Source: Camelimonas lactis (lineage in GTDB: Bacteria; Pseudomonadota; Alphaproteobacteria; Rhizobiales; Beijerinckiaceae). From it: a stretch of 64,000 nucleotides of DNA. A model generated the notes under the pieces. That model ran no database searches, was not told the DNA's origin, and was given only the letters and a program-made list of their open reading frames with translations. Of the stretch, positions 7,966-17,908 are shown piece by piece; positions within the stretch are counted from its first letter, which is position 1; each line of letters starts with the position of its first letter. Made by a program: the position numbers and the translations under genes. The DNA lies in the NCBI RefSeq assembly GCF_004342915.1, contig NZ_SLWL01000003.1:124001-188000 (forward strand), given 5' to 3'.

Positions 7966-9558
7966 TCAGTGCCGGAAGTGGCGGTGGCCGGTAAAGACCA
8001 TGGCGAGGCCAGCTTCGTCCGCCGCCTTGATGACCTCATCGTCGCGCATGGAGCCGCCGGGCTGGATCACCGCCGTGGCGCCCGCCTCGGCCGCGGCCAG
8101 CAGACCATCGGCGAACGGGAAGAAGGCGTCTGACGCCACCACCGATCCCACCGCGAGGCTCTCCGGCAGACCTGCCGCCTTCGCCGCTTCGGCCGCCTTC
8201 CATGCGGCGATGCGCGAGGAATCGACGCGGCTCATCTGGCCAGCGCCGATGCCGACAGTGGCGCCGTCCTTGACATAGACGATGGCGTTGGACTTGACGT
8301 GCTTGGCGACGCGGAAGGCGAAGCGCATGTCGGACAGTTCGCGCGCGGACGGCTGACGCTTGGTCACCACGCGCAGATCCATGTCGTCGACCACGGCGTT
8401 GTCACGGCCCTGCACCAGGAAGCCGCCCGAAACCGTGCGCACGGAGAGACCGGCGGCGCGCGGATCCGGCAGGCCGCCGGTGAGCAGCAGGCGCAGGTTC
8501 TTCTTCGCGGCGACGAGGGCGATGGCCTCCTCGCTGGCGTCCGGCGCGATGATCACCTCGGTGAAGATCTCGACGATCTTGCGCGCTGCGGCGGCGTCGA
8601 GCGTCTGGTTGAGCGCGACAATGCCGCCGAAGGCCGACACAGGGTCGCAGCGCAAGGCGCGCTCATAGGCCTCGACGAGGCTCGCGCCCTCGGCCACGCC
8701 GCAGGGGTTGGCGTGCTTGATGATGGCGACGGCGGCCGTGCGGGCCGGGTCAAACTCCGCCACGCATTCGAAGGCGGCGTCGGTGTCGTTGATATTGTTG
8801 TAAGAGAGCTGCTTGCCCTGGAGCTGGCGAGCGGTGGCGACGCCGGCGCGGGCGTCGGGGCCGCGATAGAACGCGGCGCTCTGGTGCGGGTTCTCGCCGT
8901 AGCGCATGGCTTCCGCCAGCTCGCCGCCAATGGCGCGGAACGCCGGGTTGGCTTCGCCGAGCTGGGCCGCGAACCAGTTGGAGATCGCCGCGTCATAGCT
9001 GGCGGTGCGGGCGTAGGCCTTCTGGGCCAGACGCCGGCGCAGCTCCAGCGAGGTGGAGCCGGCGTTGGCGTCCAGATCGTCCAGCACCGCCTGGTAATCG
9101 GCGCCTTCGACTACCACGGCGACATCGCCATGGTTCTTGGCGGCGGCGCGGATCATCGCCGGGCCACCGATGTCGATATTCTCGATGCAGTCGTCATAGC
9201 CAGCGCCGGAGGCGACGGTCGCCTCGAACGGGTAAAGGTTGACCACCAGCAGATCGATCGGGCCGATGCCATTGGCCAGCATCGCCGCCTGATGTTCCGG
9301 GTTGTCGCGGATGGCGAGCAGGCCGCCATGCACCGCCGGGTGCAGGGTCTTGACGCGACCGTCCATCATCTCGGGAAAGCCGGTGACTTCGGAAACGTCG
9401 AGAACCGGCAGCCCCGCCTGGGCCAGCGCCTTACGTGTGCCGCCGGTCGAAATCAGCGTCACGCCGCGATCCGCCAGGGACCTGGCGAAGTCAATCAGGC
9501 CGGTCTTGTCCGACACGGAGAGAAGTGCGCGGGTCACGCGCCGCAGTTCGTTCGACAT
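7966..9558 (-). CDS. purH: Bifunctional AICAR formyltransferase / IMP cyclohydrolase
   Basis: 530 residues, the normal length. It carries out the last two steps of purine synthesis, formylating AICAR and closing the ring to IMP. The N-terminal cyclohydrolase (MGS-like) domain begins [11 protein letters not shown], with [21 protein letters not shown] and NLYPFE. The C-terminal formyltransferase domain contains [13 protein letters not shown], the KHANPCG stretch with the catalytic Lys-His pair, and [10 protein letters not shown]. The ATG at 9558 agrees with the family N-terminus. Confidence 0.97.
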   Translation of the reverse strand: MSNELRRVTRALLSVSDKTGLIDFARSLADRGVTLISTGGTRKALAQAGLPVLDVSEVTGFPEMMDGRVKTLHPAVHGGLLAIRDNPEHQAAMLANGIGPIDLLVVNLYPFEATVASGAGYDDCIENIDIGGPAMIRAAAKNHGDVAVVVEGADYQAVLDDLDANAGSTSLELRRRLAQKAYARTASYDAAISNWFAAQLGEANPAFRAIGGELAEAMRYGENPHQSAAFYRGPDARAGVATARQLQGKQLSYNNINDTDAAFECVAEFDPARTAAVAIIKHANPCGVAEGASLVEAYERALRCDPVSAFGGIVALNQTLDAAAARKIVEIFTEVIIAPDASEEAIALVAAKKNLRLLLTGGLPDPRAAGLSVRTVSGGFLVQGRDNAVVDDMDLRVVTKRQPSARELSDMRFAFRVAKHVKSNAIVYVKDGATVGIGAGQMSRVDSSRIAAWKAAEAAKAAGLPESLAVGSVVASDAFFPFADGLLAAAEAGATAVIQPGGSMRDDEVIKAADEAGLAMVFTGHRHFRH

Positions 9559-9739
9559 GTAAGATCCGTGTATTGTCCGATGTCATCCGGCCGCGCGGCG
9601 CCCGGCGCCAAAAAACGTCGTGAAAGCGGCGCGATAGCACGGATGGGCCGGTGATCCAATCGCCGTCGCGTCACATGCCCGCAAGGCAGGCATGCGCGAG
9701 AGCCGCGACGACGCGCGAACCAGGGCGCGGATTCATCGA

Positions 9740-11500
9740 TCAGGGCGCAGGCTGCAAGGCCTGGCCGGAACCACCGTCCTCCCGGCCCTCGCGTACGAAC
9801 CGCCAGGCGATTTCGGTGGAGGCCGTGCGCTCCGGCGCCGTCATGTCAATGACCAGCTGCCGGGACGCGCGGGCGCCGCCGGGCGCGGCGAACCAGACGC
9901 TTTCCTCAATGTGCGCCACATGACCCGGCGCCTCGAAACGCCAGAACTGCCCATCCGGCAGACGTAATGACACGGCCATGCCGTCCTCTTCCGGCGCGAC
10001 GTCCACCGCCGGGTGCAGATGGAAACGGATGACGGCCGAAACCCGGCCCGGCGCCGACTTGACCAGCCGGTCCATGCCGGCGAGCTCGTCGCCCTGGGCC
10101 GACAGGCGCCACTGGCGCTCGTGCGTCACCCCATGGCGGGGAAAGTAACCGTCATGTGACGCGATGAGCGCGTGGGCGCCGGCGTCGCTGCTGCGCTCGG
10201 CCAGCACATTCGCCGGTCCCGCGAGAATAACCGGACCGAGCAGCCGCTCCAGCCAGGCCGCCAGCCGGTCGCCGCGCGGCGCGCCGGCGAAATGGCACGA
10301 TGAGGTTTCCTCGACCGTCACCGTGGAGTGGGCCGCCGTCGAGCGGGCCGCCAGCCGCGCCGCTGCCGAATCCACCGGCGAGGCGCCGCAGTTGACCACC
10401 AGCATCGCGCCGGCGACGGACATCTCGAACGACAGGCAACCCGCGTGCGCCTCGGTCGAGAACGCCCGTGGCGGCGGCGCGCCAACGTCGGCGATCACCA
10501 GCGTGCGCCCCGCCGTCATACGTTCATAACCGCTCCACGGCGCGTGGGTCATGGGCCGGGCATGGGCGTCGTCATAGGCCAGCACCGTCGCCAGCAGGTC
10601 CGGCGCCGATTCGCCCATGCCGTTGAACAGGGCGATGGCGCCGTCCTCGTGCCGGAACAGGCGCAACATCGGCATCATGCGGTCAATCGCGGTGATGAGC
10701 GCCAGCGGCGGCTCCATGCCGCGCGTGGCGTAGACCTGCCGTAGCGGCAACAGGTCGGCCAGCAATTCGATCAGCCGGCGCGGATTGCGGCTGACATGGC
10801 CGCCGTCCTGCAGAATGTGCTCGCCGAGCAGCGTTCCCAGCGTGGCGTCGGTGCGGGTCTGCGAGCGCGACGGGGCGGCGACGCACAGGCTGGCGAAGCT
10901 CTGGGCGATGGCGATCAACAGCCGATCGTCCGCCGCCACGTCCGGGCCGGCGGCGACGCGCAGCTGGGCCATCGAACGACCGATCGTGCGCATGAAACGC
11001 AGGTAAAACGCCCGGTCCGCCCCCTCCAGCAGCAGCGGCGCCTGGGAGAGGAACGAGATCAGCCGCCTGGCGACGACGCGCGGCAGGGCGCCGCCGCCGC
11101 GCCGGTCGCCATCGTGACGCAAAAAGTCATCAACGAGGCTGCGGGCGTGGGCGCGGGCAATATCGGTATTGGCGGCGCGCAAATGGCGCAACCAGCCGAA
11201 CCCGCACAACGCCTCATCCCATGCCTGGCTGGGCGGCGGCACGCCAAACGGCGAATTCCCGCGCGTTTCCACCATGCGGCCGGCGAAAGCGAAACGGCCA
11301 GCGTAATAATCCGCCGCGAGCGTGGGATCAGCCGTGCGCAAATCCTGCGGCGCGACCAGCAGCCGCTCGGGCGCCCGCGCCGGCGCCGGAAGGACGCGGA
11401 GCGCGAGCGAGCCGGCCAGCGACAGGACGCTGCGCGCTGTCTCCCGCACGACCAGCGCATGAAGCCGCAATCTGTCGCCTGTCGCCGCCACCCAGAACAT
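9740..11500 (-). CDS. Heparinase II/III family protein
   Basis: About 586 residues. The N-terminal half is an alpha-toroid-type region (PERLLVAPQDLRTADPT, YYAGRFAFAG, LRHLRAANTDIARAHARSLVDDFL). The C-terminal half is a heparinase II/III beta-sandwich-like domain (PWSGYERMTAGRTLVIADVGAPPP, AHAGCLSFEMS, SCHFAG, SHDGYFPRHGVTHERQW). This type commonly sits beside rsmB or purH in Rhizobiales. No signal peptide is visible and its polysaccharide substrate is unknown. The start is uncertain: the ATG at 11500 matches where homology begins but has its GGAGG too close, while a GTG at 11641 would add 47 residues of no recognised domain. Confidence 0.82.
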   Translation of the reverse strand: MFWVAATGDRLRLHALVVRETARSVLSLAGSLALRVLPAPARAPERLLVAPQDLRTADPTLAADYYAGRFAFAGRMVETRGNSPFGVPPPSQAWDEALCGFGWLRHLRAANTDIARAHARSLVDDFLRHDGDRRGGGALPRVVARRLISFLSQAPLLLEGADRAFYLRFMRTIGRSMAQLRVAAGPDVAADDRLLIAIAQSFASLCVAAPSRSQTRTDATLGTLLGEHILQDGGHVSRNPRRLIELLADLLPLRQVYATRGMEPPLALITAIDRMMPMLRLFRHEDGAIALFNGMGESAPDLLATVLAYDDAHARPMTHAPWSGYERMTAGRTLVIADVGAPPPRAFSTEAHAGCLSFEMSVAGAMLVVNCGASPVDSAAARLAARSTAAHSTVTVEETSSCHFAGAPRGDRLAAWLERLLGPVILAGPANVLAERSSDAGAHALIASHDGYFPRHGVTHERQWRLSAQGDELAGMDRLVKSAPGRVSAVIRFHLHPAVDVAPEEDGMAVSLRLPDGQFWRFEAPGHVAHIEESVWFAAPGGARASRQLVIDMTAPERTASTEIAWRFVREGREDGGSGQALQPAP

Positions 11501-11851
11501 CCCTCCGGAGCATGTTTCCAGGATGTGGCGCGCCACCTCCGGATCAAGAACACGCCAGGGCGGTGTCGCCCCGGGCCGCACTGCGGAAACACGCCCGTCC
11601 GCCGTTTTCACGCACAAGCACGCGGCGCGGGCCCGCTTCACCGGCAGGCGCGTTTTCCGGCGAAGCAGCCATCGCCGCGCGCCAGAAACACGTCAAAACC
11701 GCAGAGCAAGGCGAGGAACGCTTCCAGGACGCAACGCCAATGCCTGCATCCCGATGAAAGCGCCCCGTGAATCGACCCCGCCGCACGCCTGGAGACTATA
11801 CCGCGACGTCTGGCGACGGGAAGCATGCCGCCGCAATGAATCCACGCGCTT
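11501..11851. other. Gap between heparinase-family gene and rsmB
   Basis: About 350 bases separate the chosen heparinase-family start from the rsmB stop. If the GTG at 11641 is the real start, the gap is 210 bases. I see no separate gene, no clear terminator and no confident promoter in it. Confidence 0.5.
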
Positions 11852-13342
11852 TCAGTTTTTGCGCTGCAACCGGGCGGCGAAAAACCCGTCGAGGCCGGCC
11901 ATGCGGGCCTCGGCGTCTGGCAGCATGGAGGGAAAGGTTCGCACTTCGCCGGCCGCATTGATGGCTTCCCGCAGTCCTGGCAATTCCGCCGCGATGACGG
12001 GAAGGCGCTGCATCTGCGGATGCCGCTCCAGGAACCGGGCGATCTGCTGTTCGCCCTCTTCCGGCTCAAGCGAACAGGTCGAATAGACCAGACGGCCGCC
12101 AGGCTTCAGCAATGCGGCGGCGCAATCAAGCAGCCGCGCCTGCAAATCGGCGAGCGAGGCGATGTCGCCCGGGCGTTTGGTCCACGCCACGTCCGGGTGG
12201 CGGCGAATGGTGCCCGTTGCCGAACATGGGGCGTCAAGCAACACCGCGTCGTAAGGCCCACCCCGGATCTTCTCCGGAGCGACGGTCGCCAGGTTGACCA
12301 CATGGCGCTCCGGCGCGAAGCCAAGCCGGCGCATGTTCGCGGCCAGCCGGTCCATGCGGGCGGGTGAACGGTCGAAGGCCGCGACCTTGCCGCCCGCCGC
12401 CAGCAACTGCGCCGTCTTGCCGCCGGGGGCGGCGCACAGATCGGCCACCTGCTCGCCTGGCTGCACGCCCAGCAGCCGCGCCGGCAGCGCCGCCGCCGCG
12501 TCCTGTACCCACCAGGCGCCTTCCGCGTAGCCGGGCAGCGCCTCGATGCCCCGCGTCGTGCGCAGGCGAATGGTCTGCGTCGCCGCCGCCGCCGGCGCCA
12601 GCGGCAGGGCCACGCCGTCGAGTTTCTCCGTCCACGGCCCGGCCGGCCCGCGCACGCTAACGTCCACCCCAGGCTCCTGGCGGAGCGCCGCGGCGATGGC
12701 TCTGGCCTGCGGTTCGCCCCAGGCGGCGCGCCAGCGGGCGGCGAGCCAGCGCGGCGTGTCGATATCGAGCGGATCGTAGCCAGCGACCTCATCCTTGCGG
12801 GCTACGACATTACGCAGCACCGCATTGGCCAGCCCGGCGAACGGCGCGGCGTTCCGGTCGGCCCGCGCCAGGTTGATGGCGGTGTCGACGGCGGCGTGAT
12901 CAGGCGTATCCATGAACAGGATCTGCGCCGCCGCGGTGACCAGAATCGCCTCCAGCGGACCGCACTTGCGCGGGTAGCCGCGTTCCATCAATTGCGCCAG
13001 CAGATGCTGGATTGAACCCAGGCGCCGCAAGCTGGCGGTGACGATGGCGCGGGCCAGGCCCCGGTCACGATCATCAAGGTCGGCCGTGGCGTCAGCCAGC
13101 AGGACGTCGACCTGCGGCGCTTCATCCGGCTGCTCCAGCACCGCGCGCAACACGATGACAGCGGCGCGGCGCGCCGCCATGCCTGGTCCTGTGGCCGAAC
13201 TCATGCCGCCGCCCTGACCGCCGCGCCCGCCCTGGCGCCCCGGGGCCCCGGCCTGCCGATGGTTGCCAGACGCGCCGCTCTTGCCCGAAGGGTGGCGGGA
13301 GGGACGCCCCTGACGATGATCGTCTCCAGACTTCAACCCCAC
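11852..13342 (-). CDS. rsmB: RsmB/NOP-family 16S rRNA cytosine-C5 methyltransferase
   Basis: 496-residue SAM-dependent RNA m5C methyltransferase. An N-terminal NusB-like RNA-binding domain (about residues 55-190) precedes the Rossmann methyltransferase domain with [15 protein letters not shown] (SAM site), [16 protein letters not shown] (catalytic-cysteine motif IV) and [11 protein letters not shown] (motif VI cysteine). The first 46 residues are Gly/Arg/Gln-rich and disordered-looking, so translation may really begin at the Met at residue 47 or 55. As given, the start overlaps the 3' end of htpX by 10 bases, suggesting translational coupling with that gene. Confidence 0.93.
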   Translation of the reverse strand: MGLKSGDDHRQGRPSRHPSGKSGASGNHRQAGAPGRQGGRGGQGGGMSSATGPGMAARRAAVIVLRAVLEQPDEAPQVDVLLADATADLDDRDRGLARAIVTASLRRLGSIQHLLAQLMERGYPRKCGPLEAILVTAAAQILFMDTPDHAAVDTAINLARADRNAAPFAGLANAVLRNVVARKDEVAGYDPLDIDTPRWLAARWRAAWGEPQARAIAAALRQEPGVDVSVRGPAGPWTEKLDGVALPLAPAAAATQTIRLRTTRGIEALPGYAEGAWWVQDAAAALPARLLGVQPGEQVADLCAAPGGKTAQLLAAGGKVAAFDRSPARMDRLAANMRRLGFAPERHVVNLATVAPEKIRGGPYDAVLLDAPCSATGTIRRHPDVAWTKRPGDIASLADLQARLLDCAAALLKPGGRLVYSTCSLEPEEGEQQIARFLERHPQMQRLPVIAAELPGLREAINAAGEVRTFPSMLPDAEARMAGLDGFFAARLQRKN

Positions 13343-14280
13343 GGCCCGCTCCTGCGCGACCAGGGATTGCCCGCGGCGCCCGTGGTGAAACCGCCGGAAG
13401 AGGGCGCGCCAGCCTGATCGGCCCGCCAGCCCTTGCCCCAGGCCGCGGCCAGTTGCTGCAATGCGTTGATGCGGTTCTGCGTCGAGGGATGCGTTGAAAA
13501 CAGATTGTCCATGCCGCGCCCGGAAAGGGGGTTGATGATAAATAGCGGCGCCGTCGCCGGGTGCGCTTCCGCGCGCTCGTCGACCACCTGCGCCACGCCC
13601 TGCTCGATTCGCGCCAGGGCGGATGCAAGCCAGACCGGCTCGCCGCAGATTTCCGCGCCCAGCCTGTCTGCTTCATACTCGCGCGAGCGGCTGACCGCCA
13701 TCTGAATAACCATGGCAGCGAGAGGCGCGACAATGGCGACGAGGAGACCGGTCAGCGCTCCGTGGCTGTTACCGTCCTGGCGGTTGCCGCCAAACAGCAT
13801 GCCGAACTGGGCGATCGAGGAAATGGCGCCGGCGATGGTCGCCGCCACGGTCATTGTGAGGGTGTCCCGATTGCGGATATGCGCCAGCTCATGGGCGATG
13901 ACACCGGCGAGTTCCTGACGCGACAACGCCTGCGTCAGCCCGGTGGTCACCGCCACCGCTCCCTTCTCCGGGGTGCGCCCCGTGGCGAAGGCGTTCGGCT
14001 GTGGACTGTCGATGAGATAGACGCGCGGCGGCGGCAGCTGGGCGCGCCGCGCCAGTTCATGCGTCATCTGCACCAGCTCCGGCGCGCTGTGCTGGTCGAC
14101 CTCACGGGCGTTATAGGCGGCCAGGGCCAACCGGTCGGAGTTCCAGTAGGCAAACAGGTTCATGCCGGCCGCCACGACCAGGGCGATCATCATGCCGCCA
14201 GCACCGCCCAGCATGTACCCCACAACTCCGAACAGCGCGGTCAGCGCCGCAAGCAGCAATGCGGTTCTGGCGAAGTTCAT
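13333..14280 (-). CDS. htpX: Membrane zinc metalloprotease HtpX
   Basis: 315-residue inner-membrane M48 protease of membrane protein quality control. Two N-terminal membrane helices (about residues 4-22 and 28-46) are followed by the zinc site HELAH ([12 protein letters not shown]), two further hydrophobic segments ([18 protein letters not shown] and [18 protein letters not shown]) and the third zinc ligand in [12 protein letters not shown]. The tail [17 protein letters not shown] is typical of rhizobial HtpX. The ATG at 14280 has GGGAGAA upstream. A hairpin abuts that site and a possible heat-shock promoter lies 90 bases further up; both are listed separately. Confidence 0.95.
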   Translation of the reverse strand: MNFARTALLLAALTALFGVVGYMLGGAGGMMIALVVAAGMNLFAYWNSDRLALAAYNAREVDQHSAPELVQMTHELARRAQLPPPRVYLIDSPQPNAFATGRTPEKGAVAVTTGLTQALSRQELAGVIAHELAHIRNRDTLTMTVAATIAGAISSIAQFGMLFGGNRQDGNSHGALTGLLVAIVAPLAAMVIQMAVSRSREYEADRLGAEICGEPVWLASALARIEQGVAQVVDERAEAHPATAPLFIINPLSGRGMDNLFSTHPSTQNRINALQQLAAAWGKGWRADQAGAPSSGGFTTGAAGNPWSRRSGPWG

Positions 14281-14293
14281 CTGGCGTTCTCCC

Positions 14294-14321
14294 ATTTTCG
14301 GGCGCCAACCGGCGCGAAAAT
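14294..14321 (-). promoter_or_regulatory. Leader hairpin flush with the htpX ribosome binding site
   Basis: Inverted repeat with outer arms ATTTTC / GAAAAT (6 bp), a 2-base bulge, inner arms GCGCC / GGCGC (5 bp) and a 4-base loop. It ends exactly where the GGGAG of the htpX ribosome binding site (14289-14293) begins. It could stabilise the leader or tune ribosome access. Confidence 0.4.
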
Positions 14322-14370
14322 GCGTAAAATCAGCGGCGACCCAGTCCTGACGAACGCCGCTACAACGCCA

Positions 14371-14400
14371 ATGTGGGCGCCCGGTATGGCCTGCCGCAAG
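14371..14400 (-). promoter_or_regulatory. Possible RpoH-type promoter of htpX
   Basis: On the minus strand CTTGCG (14395-14400), an 18-base spacer, then CCACAT (14371-14376). The -10 element fits the RpoH pattern fully, while the -35 has two mismatches and the spacer is one base long. htpX is heat-shock controlled in other bacteria, which is why I list it. Confidence 0.27.
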
Positions 14401-14602
14401 AGCAGGATGGCGTCCACCCATTGACATCCCGTGGCTTTTGCCTCTGGGCTGCCATGACGGAGCCGCCGCCGCGACCTGTCGTGATGCGCATGTTCCGGCG
14501 GACGGACCCGGGTTGCGTGAAGAATACGCGTTAAATCAACAGGACGGAGAAAATCCCGTTTCGATATGAACGGATTTGCTCTGTGATCGGGGAATCCGGC
14601 AG

Positions 14603-14839
14603 ATGACCGACGACAATCCCACAGCTTCGCCCGCCGCCAGCGGGCAGGAGAACACGAGCCAGCCGCGCCAGCTGACGCCAGCGGCGCAGCGGGCGCTGGC
14701 GGAAGCGGAAGCGCGCCGCGCTGACCTGGAGGCGCGGATTGCCGCCCTCGGCGACAAAACCGAACTGGGCGGCCGGGCCGGGCCGGACCCGGTGCGCTAT
14801 CAGGACTGGGAAAACAACGGCATCGCCTCGGATTTCTGA
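14603..14839 (+). CDS. DUF1674 protein (SDHAF4-like succinate dehydrogenase assembly factor)
   Basis: 78-residue protein ending in the DUF1674 signature GGRAGPDPVRYQDWENNGIASDF region. This C-terminal motif is shared with mitochondrial SDHAF4/Sdh8, which binds flavinylated SdhA before complex assembly. The N-terminal part is polar, with an Ala/Glu/Arg helix (about residues 31-55). The sdhCDAB genes are in this window but about 27 kb away. The ATG at 14603 was chosen for its upstream GGGGAATCCGG. The role is inferred from the motif alone. Confidence 0.83.
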   Translation: MTDDNPTASPAASGQENTSQPRQLTPAAQRALAEAEARRADLEARIAALGDKTELGGRAGPDPVRYQDWENNGIASDF

Positions 14840-14968
14840 GCCTTTTCCGGTAACGGCCGCCGCTCCGCCTTGATGCGGCCACGGCGGTTTCATAGGGAGC
14901 CGACGCGCGACCGCGCCTCCCGGATCACACGACGACGCCGTCCGCCTGGACGATTGGGGACACAGTAC

Positions 14969-15637
14969 GTGACAGCGCAATCCCGGACGATCTCTCCACT
15001 GGCCAAGTTCGCCCTCGAACTGGGCCCCCTCGGCGTGTTCTTCTTCGCCAACGCCCGTCCGCACCTGTTCACGCCGCTGGTAGGCGCGCTGGTTCCGGAA
15101 AACCTGGCGCAGACCGGCCAGCTGGGCATTCTCACCGCGACGGCGGTGTTCATGGCCGCAACCCTTGCTGCGCTGGTGATTCACTATGTGCTGGTGCGCA
15201 AGCTGCCGATCATGCCGCTGGTGTCGGCTGTCGTCGTGCTGATCTTCGGCACGCTCACGCTGGTGTTGCGTGATGACCACTTCATCAAGCTCAAGCCGAC
15301 CATCGTGAACTGTCTGTTCGGCGGCGCGCTGCTTGGCGGTCTCGCCCTTGGCCGGCCGCTGCTCAATGTGGTGCTGGACAGCATGATTCGCCTGACTGAC
15401 GAAGGCTGGCGCAAGCTCACCTTCCGTTGGGCAATGTTCTTTTTCGTGCTGGCGGCGCTCAATGAAATTGTCTGGCGCAACTGGTCCACGGACGCATGGG
15501 TGAATTTCAAGGTGTTCGGCATCATGCCGCTAACCCTTGTGTTCGCCCTGGCGCAGACGCCGCTGATCATGCGCCATACCCTGCCGGAAGACGCGGAGCC
15601 GGCGCCCCAGGGCGATCCCAATTCATTGATCGAATAA
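14969..15637 (+). CDS. ispZ: Inner membrane septation protein A (YciB/IspZ family)
   Basis: 222-residue multi-pass inner-membrane protein of the YciB/IspZ family, linked to septation and cell-envelope synthesis. Five or more hydrophobic segments are visible. Family motifs include [44 protein letters not shown] and [26 protein letters not shown]. The start is a GTG at 14969 with GGGGA upstream. A TTG at 14870 opens the frame earlier but adds only a basic stretch. In many Rhizobiales ispZ lies next to the ccm operon, which fits the ccmG-ccmD-ccmC genes just to its right. Confidence 0.93.
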   Translation: MTAQSRTISPLAKFALELGPLGVFFFANARPHLFTPLVGALVPENLAQTGQLGILTATAVFMAATLAALVIHYVLVRKLPIMPLVSAVVVLIFGTLTLVLRDDHFIKLKPTIVNCLFGGALLGGLALGRPLLNVVLDSMIRLTDEGWRKLTFRWAMFFFVLAALNEIVWRNWSTDAWVNFKVFGIMPLTLVFALAQTPLIMRHTLPEDAEPAPQGDPNSLIE

Positions 15638-15740
15638 GGCAGACGGTGGGCCTGGTTCTCCCGGGGTTTTGCTGAAGCAAGGGGCTGAACTTCGCCCGTG
15701 GCCATACGCGCCTCTCACCTGGGGCAGGGCGAGATCTGCA

Positions 15741-17081
15741 TCAGCTCCGGGGACGCTGGGCCAGCCGGTCAGTGGCGAGCGGCGCATAGAGGCGCACTGG
15801 CGCCGCCCGCCCCCGCAACTGCTCGGCGCCGACGAACCGGTAACCCGCCAGACGCTGCGGCGTATCGTCCCCCGCCGCCGCCAAAGCGTCGCCGGAAACC
15901 AGCAGGGGCGTGAGGCGGGTCTTGGTGGCCTGCTCCAGCCGCGCGGCCACGTTCACCGCATCGCCAAGCACGGTGAATTCCAGCCGGTCGTCGTTACCGA
16001 TGGCGCCGACGAACGCCTCGCCGAAATGCACCCCCGCCCCCACGCGCACCGGCGGTTGACCCTCCGCCTCCCGTTCGCGCGACCACAGTTCCATGGTCTG
16101 CACGATTTCGACGGCGCATGCGATGGTGCGGCGGGCATCGTCCCGCCGCGAATCGAGCAGACCGCAAACCAGAAAAGCGCCATCGCCGATGAACTTGTCG
16201 ATCACCGCGTCATGTTTTTGCGCGATCCGCGTCAGGTGATCGCGGAATGCGTTGATCATCACGCTTAGCGAACGGGCGTCGAGACTCTCTTCCATCGACG
16301 TGGAGTTGCGGATGTCGACGAACAGCAGGCCCACCTTCTTGCGGCTGCCCTGCTTGAGGTCATCCATGCTTTCCGTGGCGAGGATCTGCGACAGTTCCGA
16401 TGGCAGATAACGGCCAAGATTCATCCGCCGTCGCGTTTCATCCACCGCCCGCAGCAGCATGGCCCGGCCGCGTACGGTCGCGAGCCAGGTGATCCCCGCC
16501 ATTCCCACCAGAATCAGAAGCCGCATGGCATTGGCGTTATCGCCGAACATCGGGGCAAGCGGCCCGACCAGCGGCGCTGATCCAGCATCCACCCTTTGCC
16601 CCCAGACAGCCGCGATCGCCAGGGCGCCGACGATAATCAGCAGTCCAGCGTAGGCCTGCACCGCCGGGCGCATGCGCACGATCGACATCACCAGGATCAG
16701 GGGGATGCCGCTGGCGGCTGGATAGGCGGGGAGAAAATTACCGCCGAGCCTGATTGAGGCCGCCGTCATGCCGAGATTGATCAGAACCACGCCGGTATCG
16801 ACGGTCACGGTGAGATAGGCCATCCATGGCCGCCAGCGCCCGGTCTGCACCAGCGCCAGGGCGATGCCCCCCGACAGGAAGAGCACGATGAGGGTGGCCT
16901 CGGCCACCCGCAGCATCACCGCTGGTTCGGGGCTGGCGTAGTCTTCCGGCGTCGTCAGCAGCCACAGCGCCACCAGCAGCAGCAGCGCTGTGGCAATGCG
17001 CACGTAACTGACCTGGCGCTCTGCTCCGAGGTCCGCGGTGCGCAACAATTCCCGCCCCTGGGGCGGCATCGGTCTGGCCAT
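15741..17081 (-). CDS. Membrane-anchored class III adenylate/guanylate cyclase
   Basis: 446 residues. About six membrane segments (roughly residues 28-220) are followed by a class III cyclase catalytic domain. It shows the metal-binding FVDIRNSTSMEE, the substrate Lys in IDKFIGDGAFLV, and LGDAVNVAARLEQA, which carries the Asp and the Asn/Arg of the transition state. The Lys/Asp combination suggests ATP as substrate. An ATG at 17081 preceded by GAGGAG was preferred to an upstream TTG. It follows ccmG on the same strand after about 50 bases and may be read with it. The signal it senses is not apparent; there is no PAS, GAF or CHASE domain. Confidence 0.91.
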   Translation of the reverse strand: MARPMPPQGRELLRTADLGAERQVSYVRIATALLLLVALWLLTTPEDYASPEPAVMLRVAEATLIVLFLSGGIALALVQTGRWRPWMAYLTVTVDTGVVLINLGMTAASIRLGGNFLPAYPAASGIPLILVMSIVRMRPAVQAYAGLLIIVGALAIAAVWGQRVDAGSAPLVGPLAPMFGDNANAMRLLILVGMAGITWLATVRGRAMLLRAVDETRRRMNLGRYLPSELSQILATESMDDLKQGSRKKVGLLFVDIRNSTSMEESLDARSLSVMINAFRDHLTRIAQKHDAVIDKFIGDGAFLVCGLLDSRRDDARRTIACAVEIVQTMELWSREREAEGQPPVRVGAGVHFGEAFVGAIGNDDRLEFTVLGDAVNVAARLEQATKTRLTPLLVSGDALAAAGDDTPQRLAGYRFVGAEQLRGRAAPVRLYAPLATDRLAQRPRS

Positions 17082-17132
17082 CGCACTCCTCAACAGCCCG
17101 GCGGCGCCCCATGCCGCGTTCGTCCGCGCCTG

Positions 17133-17717
17133 TCAGCGCGCCGCCTTGGCCAGCGCCGCGCCGAAAGCACCCCGTAACGCCTCTTCCGTCAACGGCCCCA
17201 CATGCCGGTAGCGGATGATCCCGGCGCCATCAACGATGAATGTTTCGGGAACGCCATAAACGCCCCAGTTCACGGCTGTCGCGCCGTCCCGGTCGGCCCC
17301 GACGGCGACGAATGGATCGCCAAGCTGGCCGAGAAAGCGACGGGCGTTTTCCGGGACATCCTTGTAGTTGACCCCGAGCAGGCGCACCCGCCCCTCCCGC
17401 GCCAGCTGCATCAACTGCGGATGCTCGATCCGGCAAGGCCCACACCAGGAAGCCCAGAAATTCACCACCACTGGAGCCCCGGCTCCCATGAGGGACGGAA
17501 CGAGGCCTGGCGTCGGCGTTCCGTCCGGCCGCTTCAGCCCTTCAAGGGGTGGAAGAACGAGCGCCGGCGCCTTCCTGCCAATGAGCGCAGACGGCACGAT
17601 GGAAGGGTCGCCGCCCCGCCACAGCCGCCAGCCAAGCAAAACGGCCAGCAGCGCGAAAACCACAAGCGGAGCCGCCAGGAGCAATCGCCGGAATGCGCGT
17701 CCCTCACCGCCGCTCAT
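17133..17717 (-). CDS. ccmG: Cytochrome c biogenesis thioredoxin CcmG/DsbE
   Basis: 194-residue membrane-tethered periplasmic thioredoxin that reduces apocytochrome c haem-binding cysteines. One N-terminal anchor (about residues 11-29) is followed by the thioredoxin fold with FWASWCGPCRIEHP (WCGPC active site, about residue 95) and the cis-Pro region YGVPETFIVD. Its ATG overlaps the ccmD stop by four bases, so translation is coupled. It is the last of the ccmC-ccmD-ccmG unit, cut off from ccmA-ccmB about 40 kb away. Confidence 0.95.
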   Translation of the reverse strand: MSGGEGRAFRRLLLAAPLVVFALLAVLLGWRLWRGGDPSIVPSALIGRKAPALVLPPLEGLKRPDGTPTPGLVPSLMGAGAPVVVNFWASWCGPCRIEHPQLMQLAREGRVRLLGVNYKDVPENARRFLGQLGDPFVAVGADRDGATAVNWGVYGVPETFIVDGAGIIRYRHVGPLTEEALRGAFGAALAKAAR

Positions 17718-17908
17718 GATTGCGTGCGCCTCCCCGGCGCCGCAGCCCCAGTACGCCGGGCGCTGAAGAGGGCGCTCTCGGCCTCGGTCCGGGCCAGTTC
17801 CCGTTTCGCCTGCCGTGCGCCAAGCACCGTCCAGAGGGTCAGGCCCGCCATCAGCACGAACGCCACCGCATAGGCGGCGAGCACATATCCAGCGTAAGTC
17901 CCGGTCAT
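17714..17908 (-). CDS. ccmD: Haem exporter protein CcmD
   Basis: 64-residue protein with a single membrane helix (about residues 7-29, YAGYVLAAYAVAFVLMAGLTLW) and a basic cytoplasmic tail. This is the size and topology of CcmD, which helps release holo-CcmE from the CcmABC complex. Its start overlaps the ccmC stop by four bases and its stop overlaps the ccmG start by four bases. Identity rests mainly on topology and position, since the family has little sequence conservation. Confidence 0.9.
   Translation of the reverse strand: MTGTYAGYVLAAYAVAFVLMAGLTLWTVLGARQAKRELARTEAESALFSARRTGAAAPGRRTQS

Larger units (their letters stand above)
14281..14602. other. Divergent intergenic region htpX / DUF1674 gene
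   Basis: About 320 bases without a gene. The htpX side holds the leader hairpin and possible RpoH promoter listed separately. Just before the DUF1674 gene, GGGGAATCCGGCAG supplies a ribosome binding site. No open frame here resembles a protein. Confidence 0.55.

Noticed and set aside
8299-9654. 451-residue plus-strand frame opposite purH
   Set aside because: Mirror of purH codons, no recognisable domain.
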